This document shows positions 6,925-13,421 of a stretch of 21,062 bases of DNA, piece by piece. Numbering within the stretch: position 1 is the stretch's first letter; every line of letters starts with the position of its first letter. Position numbers and translations under genes: made by a program. Below the pieces are notes generated by a model, which saw only the letters and a program-made list of their open reading frames with translations, was not told the origin of the DNA and did not search any database. Source of the stretch: CAYXOX01 sp964466745 (lineage in GTDB: Bacteria > Pseudomonadota > Alphaproteobacteria > Rhodobacterales > Rhodobacteraceae); the NCBI GenBank assembly GCA_964466745.1, contig CAYXOX010000042.1, positions 1 to 21,062 of the forward strand. The letters run 5' to 3'.

Positions 6925-7968
6925 ATGAACCCCACGCCGCCGATATTCGATGGCCACAACGATTGCCTGCTGCGCCTTTGGATGGGGGGCGCGGCCGGGG
7001 CCCCCGCGGCGTTCGCGGCCACCGAAAAGGGCCATGTCGATCTTGCCCGCGCAGCAGAGGGCGGCTTTGCGGGAGGTTTCTTCGCGATGTTCCCGCCTCC
7101 GGAGGGGCCGTTCCGAATGCCCGGTTTCGTGCCGCCCTACGACTATCCGCTGCCGCCCGAGTTGCCGCAGGAAGCCGCGTTGCGGATGATCGCGGGGCAG
7201 GCTGGCATCGCCGCGGCGCTGGACAGGGCAGGCGCGCTGAAGATCTGCCGCAGCCGCGCGGAGATCGATGCGGCCATGGCCGCGGGCGTGATGGCGGCAG
7301 TGCTGCACTTGGAGGGCGCGGAGGCGATCGGCCCCGATCTCGCGGAGTTGGAGCTGCTCCATGCGGCGGGCCTGCGTTCGCTTGGTCCGGTCTGGTCCCG
7401 GCCCACGATCTTCGGCCACGGCGTGCCGTTTCGCTACCCGTCCGACGCCGACATCGGCCCCGGGCTCACGGAAGCGGGCGAACGGCTTGTCGCGCGCTGC
7501 CGGGAGCTGCGCGTCGTCGTCGACACGAGCCATCTGAACATGGCCGGTTTCGAGCAAATCGCCGGAATGGGCCTGCCCCTGGTGGCCACGCACTCGAACG
7601 CCCACGCCATTTCTCCGGGGGCGCGCAACCTCACCGATGCCCAGCTGCGCGCGATCGGAGAAACCGGCGGCATGGTGGGGCTCAACCTCGGCACGATGTT
7701 TCTCAATCCCGATGGCCGGGCCAACGCCGCGGGAGCACTCGATGCCGCGATGGACCATCTCGAACACATGATCGCCTTGGCCGGCGAGACATGCGTCGGC
7801 CTGGGATCGGATTTCGACGGCGCGCCGATGCCCGAGGGTCTCGGTTCGGTCGCCGACCTTGGTATCTTCCGGCGAATGCTCGCCGAACGCGGTCATTGCG
7901 CGGCGCTGATCGAGCGGATCTGCAACCGCAACTGGCTGGATTTCCTCGCCCGATACTGGGAGGAATGA
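6925..7968 (+). CDS. Membrane dipeptidase, peptidase family M19
   Basis: A 347-residue zinc dipeptidase of the amidohydrolase superfamily (renal dipeptidase family). ATG 6925 has AAGGA at a good distance. Visible metal ligands are FDGHND (His11, Asp13), HLEGAE (Glu130, the bridging ligand), VDTSHL (His203) and ATHSNAHA (His223). GSDFDGAPMPEGL (from about residue 295) is the C-terminal family signature. There is no signal peptide or transmembrane segment, so despite the family name it should be cytoplasmic. Natural substrates of bacterial members are dipeptides, including ones with a D-residue at the C-terminus. Downstream is a short ORF and an alpha/beta hydrolase, probably cotranscribed. Its link to the hisD-SDR-lacI unit is only positional. 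Confidence 0.92.
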   Translation: MNPTPPIFDGHNDCLLRLWMGGAAGAPAAFAATEKGHVDLARAAEGGFAGGFFAMFPPPEGPFRMPGFVPPYDYPLPPELPQEAALRMIAGQAGIAAALDRAGALKICRSRAEIDAAMAAGVMAAVLHLEGAEAIGPDLAELELLHAAGLRSLGPVWSRPTIFGHGVPFRYPSDADIGPGLTEAGERLVARCRELRVVVDTSHLNMAGFEQIAGMGLPLVATHSNAHAISPGARNLTDAQLRAIGETGGMVGLNLGTMFLNPDGRANAAGALDAAMDHLEHMIALAGETCVGLGSDFDGAPMPEGLGSVADLGIFRRMLAERGHCAALIERICNRNWLDFLARYWEE

Positions 7969-8001
7969 CCGATCGGGAAGAATGACGGGGGGAGTGCGCC
8001 C

Positions 8002-8127
8002 ATGAGAACCGCGCTGTGCGGCCTGCAACGCAACCAAGGTCTGGTGGATCGCCGCTGCGCGCGGCTGCAAGGCACACGGACCATCGATGCCGCCCGGGGC
8101 CAAGCAGCGGGGGGGAGGGCGCCGTGA
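8002..8127 (+). CDS. Possible 41-residue ORF coupled to the downstream hydrolase
   Basis: ATG 8002 is preceded by a strong GGGGGGAG site. The 41-codon frame ends in TGA at 8125-8127, sharing the GTGA tetranucleotide with the GTG start of the next gene. The product is basic (nine Arg) with two Cys and resembles nothing I know. In favour: good ribosome binding site and exact stop/start overlap. Against: third-position GC of about 76 percent looks lower than in neighbouring genes, rare codons (AGA, AGG, ACA) occur, and there is no domain. It could be a leader ORF for translational coupling or a chance frame. Confidence 0.3.
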   Translation: MRTALCGLQRNQGLVDRRCARLQGTRTIDAARGQAAGGRAP

Positions 8128-8819
8128 GCGAGCCACTGGTCTTCGTGCCAGGCACCATGTGCGATGCCCGGCTTTTCGCGCCGCAGGTCGCGCGGTTCTC
8201 GGCGGAGCGGGCGGTGCATGTCGCCTGCGTCGCGCAGCACAACCGGATCGAGGAAATGGCATCGGATCTTCTGACCTCGGCGCCCCAGCGCTTCGCACTC
8301 GCCGGGCACGGGTTGGGGGGGATCGTGGCCATGGAGGTTCTGCGCCGCGCGCCGGATCGCGTGAGCCGGGTTGCGCTGATGGATACCAACCCGTTGGCCG
8401 AAACCCCCGAGATGGCCGCCGCCCGCGAACCGCAGATGGCGCGGGTCAAGGCCGGCAAGCTCGAAGAAGTCATGGGCGAGGAAATGAAGCCCGCCTACCT
8501 TGCACCGGGCCCGGGGCGCCCCGGCGTGCTGCGGACGATGATGGAGATGGCTCTTTCGCTGGGCCCGGACGTGTTCCTGCGCCAGTCGCGGGCCCTCCAG
8601 CGGCGGCGCGACCAGCAGGCCACCCTGGCGCGAACGCGGGTTCCCGCGCTGGTCCTGTGCGGAGAGCACGACAGCCTCTGTCCGATCCAGCGCCACGAGG
8701 TGATGGCCGAGCTGATGCCCGCGGCGGGGCTTGTCGTGATCGAGAATGCGGGTCACCTGCCAACGCTCGAAAACCCCGACGAAACCGGAGACGCGCTGTC
8801 CGACTGGCTGCACCGCTAG
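8124..8819 (+). CDS. Alpha/beta hydrolase-fold protein lacking the nucleophile serine
   Basis: A 231-residue alpha/beta-fold protein starting at GTG 8124, with GGGAGGG upstream. LVFVPGTMCDARLF at the N-terminus forms the oxyanion-loop region. The nucleophile elbow reads AGHGLGGIVAME, so Gly63 (codon GGG, 8310-8312) stands where Ser is expected. The rest of the triad is intact: Asp183 (GEHDSLCP) and His211 (NAGHLPTLENP). RRAPDRVSRVALMDTNPLAE is typical of the small single-domain group related to proline iminopeptidase-like and haloperoxidase-like esterases. It is downstream of the M19 dipeptidase and may be cotranscribed with it. It is either catalytically altered or a binding protein. An upstream ATG at 8016 was rejected because the extension looks non-coding. 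Confidence 0.85.
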   Translation: MSEPLVFVPGTMCDARLFAPQVARFSAERAVHVACVAQHNRIEEMASDLLTSAPQRFALAGHGLGGIVAMEVLRRAPDRVSRVALMDTNPLAETPEMAAAREPQMARVKAGKLEEVMGEEMKPAYLAPGPGRPGVLRTMMEMALSLGPDVFLRQSRALQRRRDQQATLARTRVPALVLCGEHDSLCPIQRHEVMAELMPAAGLVVIENAGHLPTLENPDETGDALSDWLHR

Positions 8820-8837
8820 TTGTACGCTCGCGCGGGC

Positions 8838-10106
8838 TCAGGCAGCCGAGTTGCGGTTGGCGGCCTTCGCAGGGGGCTTCGCGTTGGCGTCGATGAAGGC
8901 GAGCACCAGCGGGCGGATGTTGTTGCGCCAGCTCTTGCCGGCGAAGATCCCGTAGTGTCCCGCGCCCGGCTCGAGGTGGCTTGCCTTTTTCCCGGCGGGC
9001 AGTCCGGTGCAGAGGTCCAGCGCGGCCACGCACTGCCCGGGGGCGGAGATGTCGTCCTCCGCGCCCTCCACCGTCTTGACGGCCACGCGGGTGATCGCGC
9101 CGAGGTCCACCTTGTGCCCATCGACGACGAAGGCGTTCCGGGCCACCTCGCGTCTCTTGAAGATCCGCTCGACGGTGCTGAGGTAGAACTCCGCCGTCAT
9201 GTCCATCACGGCCAGGTACTCGTCGTAGAAGCGGTTGTGGGCATCGTGATCGGAGGCTTCGCCCTTGGCGACGCGCAGGATCTGGTTGAAGAACGCCGAG
9301 CCGTGCCGCTCGGCGTTCATCGAAACGAACGAGGCCAGCTGCAGAAGGCCGGGGTAGACCATCCGGCCAACGCCCGGATACTTGAAGCCCACCCGCTGGA
9401 TCATGGTTTCCTCGAGCTGCCCCATGGTGACGCGGCGGCCGAAATCGGTGACGTCGGTGGCATTTGCATCGGGGTCGATCGGGCCGCCGATCAGGGTGAG
9501 AGTGCGCGGCTGGGCATCGGGGTCGAGCTCGGCGAGATAGGCGGTGGCCGCCAGCACCAGCGGCGCCGGCTGGCAGATCGCGATCACGTGCAGATCGGCG
9601 CCGAGGTGTTTCATGAAGTCACGGACGTAGAGCGTGTAGTCCTCGATATCGAATTTCCCGGCGCTCACCGGGATGTCGCGCGCGTTGTGCCAATCGGTAA
9701 CGTAGACCTCGCAGTCGGGCAGCAGGCTGCGGACGGTGGAGCGCAACAGGGTCGCGTAGTGCCCCGACATGGGGGCGACCAGAAGCACCCGGCGCGCGCG
9801 GGCGCGGCGCCCCTGAACGGTGAAGTGCACGAGATCCCCGAACGGGCGCTCGACCACCCTCTCGACGTTCACGAGGTGGTCGCGCCCGTCTTCGCTCGTG
9901 ATCGAGTGGATGCCCCAGTCGGGCTTGGCGGTCATGCGGGCGAAGGTGCGTTCGGTCACTTCGCCCCAGGCGGCCATCCAGCGCATGGTCGGGTTGGGCC
10001 ACAGCGCGAAGGCCGGGTAGGAGGCCATGGCCTGTGCCGATGCGCCGAGCCATTGATTGGTGTTGCGCGCCGACTCCATCAGGTCGTAGGTGAGCATGTA
10101 GCGCAT
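8838..10106 (-). CDS. phaZ: Intracellular poly(3-hydroxyalkanoate) depolymerase PhaZ
   Basis: A 422-residue intracellular PHA depolymerase that mobilises native granules. The start at 10106 gives MRYMLTYDLMES, the usual N-terminus, with AAAGGGAA upstream; in-frame residues beyond it are upstream DNA. This family uses cysteine as nucleophile: Cys178 in VIAICQPAPL. The other triad members are probably Asp352 (GAEDDIS) and His384 (GAGHYGIF). LLVAPMSGHYATLLR (from about residue 108) and VYVTDWHNARDIP are strong family blocks. There is no signal peptide, as expected for a granule-associated cytoplasmic enzyme. It is transcribed divergently from phaC across a 101-bp gap, so making and breaking of the polymer share one control region. 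It converges with the hydrolase ending at 8819, with only 18 bases between them. Confidence 0.96.
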   Translation of the reverse strand: MRYMLTYDLMESARNTNQWLGASAQAMASYPAFALWPNPTMRWMAAWGEVTERTFARMTAKPDWGIHSITSEDGRDHLVNVERVVERPFGDLVHFTVQGRRARARRVLLVAPMSGHYATLLRSTVRSLLPDCEVYVTDWHNARDIPVSAGKFDIEDYTLYVRDFMKHLGADLHVIAICQPAPLVLAATAYLAELDPDAQPRTLTLIGGPIDPDANATDVTDFGRRVTMGQLEETMIQRVGFKYPGVGRMVYPGLLQLASFVSMNAERHGSAFFNQILRVAKGEASDHDAHNRFYDEYLAVMDMTAEFYLSTVERIFKRREVARNAFVVDGHKVDLGAITRVAVKTVEGAEDDISAPGQCVAALDLCTGLPAGKKASHLEPGAGHYGIFAGKSWRNNIRPLVLAFIDANAKPPAKAANRNSAA

Positions 10107-10144
10107 GTCTGCAGTTCCCTTTCGCGGGCGGAGCCGTTTCAAAT

Positions 10145-10180
10145 CGTCGCTTTGCCCTCCCGCGGAGGCGACGTTAGTGT
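10145..10180 (+). promoter_or_regulatory. phaZ-phaC intergenic control region: candidate phaC promoter and inverted repeat
   Basis: TTGCCC (10152-10157), 17 bases, then TAGTGT (10175-10180) form a candidate phaC promoter about 28 bases upstream of its start codon. An inverted repeat, CGTCGC (10145-10150) / GCGACG (10168-10173) with 17 bases between, brackets the -35. No CTGC-N3-GCAG PhaR-type site occurs in this gap, in contrast with the phaP promoter. Both the promoter and the role of the repeat are tentative. Confidence 0.35.
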
Positions 10181-10207
10181 GGGGCAACCTACGGGGGGAG
10201 CTGACGC

Positions 10208-12004
10208 TTGACAACGAACGATACTGTCGCGCCCGCCGCTTCCGAGAAGCTGACGGAGAACCTCGCGCGCGTCGAGGAACTTACGCAGCGGCTCATGGCC
10301 GCCCTTTCCCAGAAGAAGCAGAAGGGCAACCCGGCACTGCACGGGCCCGGCCATGATCTCTTCATGCGTGCGGCTACCGCCTATGTCGCCGAGATGATGC
10401 AGAACCCCTCGCGGATTCTCGAGCACCAGATTTCCTACTGGGGCAAGTCGCTCAAGCACTACATGGCGGCGCAGGAGGCGCTTGCCTCGGGCAAGCTCGC
10501 TCCTCCGCCCGACCCTACGCCCACCGACCGGCGATTCTCCGATCCGCTCTGGCAGACGCACCCCTACTTCAATTTCCTCAAGCAGCAGTACCTGCTCAAC
10601 GCCGAGGCGGTGGAGCAGGCGGTGAAGGCCATCGACGGACTGGACGAGCGCGAGAAACGGCGCCTCGAGTATTTCTCGCGCCAGATCGTGGACATGTTCG
10701 CGCCGACGAATTTCCTCGGCACCAACCCCGAAGCGCTGGCCAGAGCCGTGGAAACGGAAGGCGAGAGCCTCGTGCGCGGGCTGGAAAACCTCGTGGCCGA
10801 TCTCGAGGCCAACGACGGCGATCTCCTGGTGACGCTGGCCGACCGCGATGCCTTCCGGCTCGGCGAGAACATCGCGACCACCCCGGGCAAGGTGGTGTTC
10901 CGCAACAAGATGCTGGAGCTGATCCAGTACAGCCCGACCACGGAGACGGTGCGCGAGACGCCGCTCGTGATCTTCCCGCCATGGATCAACAAGTTCTACA
11001 TTCTCGATCTGAAGCCCGCGAACAGTCTCATCAAGTGGATCGTCGATCAGGGGTACACGCTCTTCGTGGTGAGCTGGGTGAACCCCGATGCCGGCTACCG
11101 CGACGTGGGCATGGAGGACTACATCGAGGAGGGCTTCCTTGCGGCGATGCGAGAGGTCAAGGCGATCTGCTCGGTGCCGAAGATCAACGTGGTCGGCTAC
11201 TGCATCGCCGGCACGACCCTCGCGCTCACGCTGGCGCTGATGGAAAAGCGCGGCGACAAGTCGGTCCGCTCGGCAACCTTCTTCACCACGCTCACGGATT
11301 TCTCCGACCAGGGGGAGATGTCGGTCTTTCTCAACGACGATTTCGTCGACGGGATCGAGCGCGAGGTCGAGGCGAAGGGGTATCTCGATTCCTTCTTCAT
11401 GGCCCGCACCTTCAGCTTTCTGCGGTCGAACGATCTCATCTACGGGCCGGCGATCAAGAGTTACATGATGGGAGAAACGCCCCCCGCCTTCGACCTGCTC
11501 TACTGGAACGGGGATGGCACGAACCTGCCGGCGAAGATGGCGGTTCAGTACCTGCGCGGTCTTTGCCAGCGCGACAGTTTCGCGCGCGACGGCTTCGAGA
11601 TCCTGGGCGAACGGCTGCGGCTTTCGGACGTTAAGGTGCCGCTCTGCGCTGTCGCCTGCGAGACCGACCACATCGCCGCGTGGAAGCAGAGCTATCTCGG
11701 CGTGCAAGCCATGGGCAGTCGCTCGAAGACGTTCATCCTTTCGGAAAGCGGCCACATTGCCGGGATCGTGAACCCGCCCTCGAAACGCAAGTACGGCTAT
11801 CACACCAATCCCGATATCGCGGCAGACCCCGATACCTGGCGTGCAGGGGCCGAGCGCCACGACGGTTCGTGGTGGCCGCTCTGGATCGATTGGCTGAAGA
11901 CCCGTTCAGGCAAGATGGTGCCCGCGCGCAGCCCGGGCGACGCCGCGCATCCCCCGCTTGCCGAGGCGCCCGGGAGCTACGTTTCCGCCGATCCCGGCAG
12001 CTGA
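10208..12004 (+). CDS. phaC: Class I poly(3-hydroxyalkanoate) synthase PhaC
   Basis: A 598-residue PHA synthase that polymerises (R)-3-hydroxyacyl-CoA, releasing CoA, on the granule surface. The length fits class I enzymes that work without PhaE or PhaR subunits. The N-terminal domain carries HDLFMRAATAYVAEMMQNPSR, and NKFYILDLKPANSLIKW precedes the catalytic core. The lipase-like box is VVGYCIAGTTLA with Cys332; the triad is completed by Asp487 (CETDHIA) and His516 (SESGHIAGI). RSNDLIYGPAI and LLYWNGDGTNLP are synthase signatures. The start is TTG 10208, with GGGGGGAG about eight bases upstream; no better ATG or GTG is nearby. phaP and phaR follow on the same strand, phaP from its own promoter. 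Confidence 0.97.
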   Translation: MTTNDTVAPAASEKLTENLARVEELTQRLMAALSQKKQKGNPALHGPGHDLFMRAATAYVAEMMQNPSRILEHQISYWGKSLKHYMAAQEALASGKLAPPPDPTPTDRRFSDPLWQTHPYFNFLKQQYLLNAEAVEQAVKAIDGLDEREKRRLEYFSRQIVDMFAPTNFLGTNPEALARAVETEGESLVRGLENLVADLEANDGDLLVTLADRDAFRLGENIATTPGKVVFRNKMLELIQYSPTTETVRETPLVIFPPWINKFYILDLKPANSLIKWIVDQGYTLFVVSWVNPDAGYRDVGMEDYIEEGFLAAMREVKAICSVPKINVVGYCIAGTTLALTLALMEKRGDKSVRSATFFTTLTDFSDQGEMSVFLNDDFVDGIEREVEAKGYLDSFFMARTFSFLRSNDLIYGPAIKSYMMGETPPAFDLLYWNGDGTNLPAKMAVQYLRGLCQRDSFARDGFEILGERLRLSDVKVPLCAVACETDHIAAWKQSYLGVQAMGSRSKTFILSESGHIAGIVNPPSKRKYGYHTNPDIAADPDTWRAGAERHDGSWWPLWIDWLKTRSGKMVPARSPGDAAHPPLAEAPGSYVSADPGS

Positions 12005-12062
12005 CCTGCGGCACTCGCGGTGGCTGGGCAGCGCGCCGGAACGCCTGTCCTGCCGAAAAATG

Positions 12063-12073
12063 CTGCGATGCAG
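12063..12073. promoter_or_regulatory. PhaR-type operator 1 upstream of phaP
   Basis: CTGCGATGCAG matches the CTGC-N3-GCAG pattern known for the PhaR repressor of Rhodobacter sphaeroides. It ends ten bases before the phaP -35 hexamer. Its centre is 28 bases from that of operator 2. The phaR gene lies immediately downstream of phaP. Confidence 0.78.
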
Positions 12074-12082
12074 AATTTCTAC

Positions 12083-12111
12083 TTGAAATGCTGCGGCGCA
12101 GCATCTATCTT
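12083..12111 (+). promoter_or_regulatory. phaP promoter
   Basis: TTGAAA (12083-12088), exactly 17 bases, then TATCTT (12106-12111): a good sigma-70-type promoter, with initiation expected near 12118 and a leader of about 60 bases before the phaP start. The surrounding stretch is clearly less GC-rich than its neighbours. The 17-base spacer contains operator 2, so bound PhaR would block RNA polymerase. Confidence 0.7.
12091..12101. promoter_or_regulatory. PhaR-type operator 2, inside the phaP -35/-10 spacer
   Basis: CTGCGGCGCAG is a second perfect CTGC-N3-GCAG site, placed between the -35 (ends 12088) and the -10 (starts 12106) of phaP. In known systems PhaR represses phaP and leaves the DNA when it binds nascent PHA granules; the position here fits direct promoter occlusion. 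Confidence 0.78.
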
Positions 12112-12178
12112 CCTGCCAGACGCTGAAGCACGGGGCGGTCCCGTGAGCGGCCTGAAAAAACCAGGAAGGATTGCTCCA

Positions 12179-12628
12179 ATGGCGAAGACCCAAGATTACT
12201 CCGCGATGCTCAAGGACATGATGGGCGCGTTCCCGGTCGACATGACGGCGATGGAAGACGCGTTCAAGACCTCGGCGACCATGGGCGAGAAGATGTCCGC
12301 CGTGGCGCTCGAGGCTGCCGAGAAGTCCACCGAGATCTCCTCGAAGTGGACGAAGGACACCATCGCGAAGATGACCGACATGACGAAGGCGAAGGCCGAG
12401 CCGGCCGACTACACGAAGGCGATGACCGATTTCGCCTCGTCCTACGCCGAGATGGCCGCCGAGCACATGGCCGCCTTCGCCGAGGTGGCCAAGAAGGTCC
12501 AGATGGAAACGGTCGAGCTGATGCTCGCGGCCGGCAAGGACATGACGGAAGACGCCACCGCCGCGATGAAGAAGGCCACCAGCGAGGTGACCACCGCGGC
12601 GAAGAAGGCTACCGCCGCCGCCAAGTAA
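12179..12628 (+). CDS. phaP: Phasin, PHA granule-associated protein
   Basis: A 149-residue phasin (Phasin_2-like) that coats PHA granules and limits their coalescence. ATG 12179 has AGGAAGGA at good spacing. The sequence is almost entirely amphipathic helix, with Ala-, Lys- and Met-rich heptad-like blocks (FASSYAEMAAEHMAAFAEVAKKVQ); it has 17 Met, one Trp and no Cys. The extreme C-terminus is a Lys/Ala-rich tail (TTAAKKATAAAK). It sits between phaC and phaR, with its own PhaR-controlled promoter upstream and a strong terminator downstream, so it is probably a separate, highly expressed transcript that rises when polymer accumulates. Confidence 0.93.
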   Translation: MAKTQDYSAMLKDMMGAFPVDMTAMEDAFKTSATMGEKMSAVALEAAEKSTEISSKWTKDTIAKMTDMTKAKAEPADYTKAMTDFASSYAEMAAEHMAAFAEVAKKVQMETVELMLAAGKDMTEDATAAMKKATSEVTTAAKKATAAAK

Positions 12629-12645
12629 GGCACCGCAAGAACAGC

Positions 12646-12673
12646 GCGCGTCGGCCCCTCCCTGCCGACGCGC
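12646..12673 (+). other. Stable hairpin downstream of phaP
   Basis: A perfect 10-base-pair stem, GCGCGTCGGC (12646-12655) / GCCGACGCGC (12664-12673), with an eight-base loop. No T-run follows it. It starts 17 bases after the phaP stop and comes just before a second hairpin with a T-run. It could protect the 3' end of the phaP message or form a tandem terminator. Confidence 0.7.
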
Positions 12674-12679
12674 CAGACT

Positions 12680-12712
12680 GGGCGGGCCCGCAAAGCCCGC
12701 CCTTTCCTTTTT
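12680..12712 (+). terminator. Rho-independent terminator of phaP
   Basis: A perfect eight-base-pair stem, GGGCGGGC (12680-12687) / GCCCGCCC (12695-12702), with a seven-base loop, then TTTCCTTTTT. This is a textbook intrinsic terminator and separates phaP from phaR. Confidence 0.9.
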
Positions 12713-12768
12713 GCGGTTGCCGGCGTAGGCTTTTCTGCACCGCCGCAGGACCTCGGGAGGACCGTGCC

Positions 12769-13329
12769 TTGGCCGATGACGCAAAACCCCTGCTGATCAA
12801 GCGGTACGCCAGCCGCCGCCTCTACAACACCGAGACCAGCGACTACGTCACGCTTGATGATATCGCGGGGTTCATCCGCGACGGGCGCGAGGTGCAGATC
12901 GTCGATCTCAAGAGCGGCGACGACCTTACCCGGCAGTATCTGCTCCAGATCATCGCCGAGCATGAAAGCCGCGGCGAGAACATGCTGCCCGTGGGCGTGC
13001 TGAACGATCTCGTACGCAGCTACACGACCCAGGCCTCTTCGATCGTGCCGCAGTTCCTCGCGTCCAGCTTCGAAATGCTGCGCGAGCAGCAATCCAAGAT
13101 GGTCGAGAACATGACCGCGATGAACCCTATCGCCAAGATGCCGGGGTTCGAGGCCATGAAGGCCCAGCAGGAGGCCTTCCTCAAGGCGATGACGGGGGGC
13201 ATGGGCTCCGGCTGGAGCGCGCCCGAGCGCTCGGAGAACGCTCCCGGGGCCGAGAGCGAGGAAGATCTCGACGCGATCAAGCGGCAGCTTGCGGAACTCA
13301 ACGAGCGGCTGTCGAAGCTCGGCAAGTAG
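12769..13329 (+). CDS. phaR: Polyhydroxyalkanoate synthesis repressor PhaR
   Basis: A 186-residue DNA- and PHA-binding repressor. The N-terminal DNA-binding domain contains IKRYASRRLYNTETSDYVTLDDI (about 10-32), the hallmark of the PHB/PHA accumulation regulator family. RQYLLQIIAEHESRGENMLP and LASSFEMLREQQSKMVENM mark the following PHB-accumulation domain. A Gly/Ser/Glu-rich linker leads to a C-terminal helix (DLDAIKRQLAELNERLSKL). The start is TTG 12769 (LADDAKPLL), with GGGAGG eight bases upstream; a GTG at 12764 is out of frame. It probably represses phaP by binding the sites at 12063 and 12091, and is released by binding to granules. It is separated from phaP by a terminator and so must have its own promoter, not clearly seen. 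Confidence 0.95.
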   Translation: MADDAKPLLIKRYASRRLYNTETSDYVTLDDIAGFIRDGREVQIVDLKSGDDLTRQYLLQIIAEHESRGENMLPVGVLNDLVRSYTTQASSIVPQFLASSFEMLREQQSKMVENMTAMNPIAKMPGFEAMKAQQEAFLKAMTGGMGSGWSAPERSENAPGAESEEDLDAIKRQLAELNERLSKLGK

Positions 13330-13364
13330 TCCGCCGCGCCGGGCAGCTTCGCTTCGCCGGCGGA
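13330..13364 (+). other. Hairpin after phaR
   Basis: TCCGCCG (13330-13336), starting directly after the phaR stop codon, can pair with CGGCGGA (13358-13364) around a 21-base loop. No T-run follows, so this is at best a weak or Rho-assisted 3' end. Confidence 0.35.
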
Positions 13365-13367
13365 CCG

Positions 13368-13396
13368 TTGCCAGCTGTGCCGCGCGGCGCTAGCCT
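13368..13396 (+). promoter_or_regulatory. Candidate promoter of the lysR gene
   Basis: TTGCCA (13368-13373), 17 bases, then TAGCCT (13391-13396). The -35 matches five of six consensus bases, the -10 three of six. The layout resembles the candidate phaC promoter (TTGCCC, 17 bases, TAGTGT). It is about 25 bases upstream of the lysR start codon. Confidence 0.4.
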
Positions 13397-13421
13397 GCCG
13401 CGGCGCTCCCGAGGATGACCG

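Noticed and set aside
8820..10211. 463-codon plus-strand open frame across phaZ
   Set aside because: It is a high-GC antisense shadow of phaZ; no family features, and phaZ has a full triad on the other strand.
12735..12748. CTGC ... GCAG inverted repeat in the phaR leader as a third PhaR site
   Set aside because: The spacer is six bases (ACCGCC), not three as in the known PhaR pattern and the two phaP sites; autoregulation through it is possible but unsupported.
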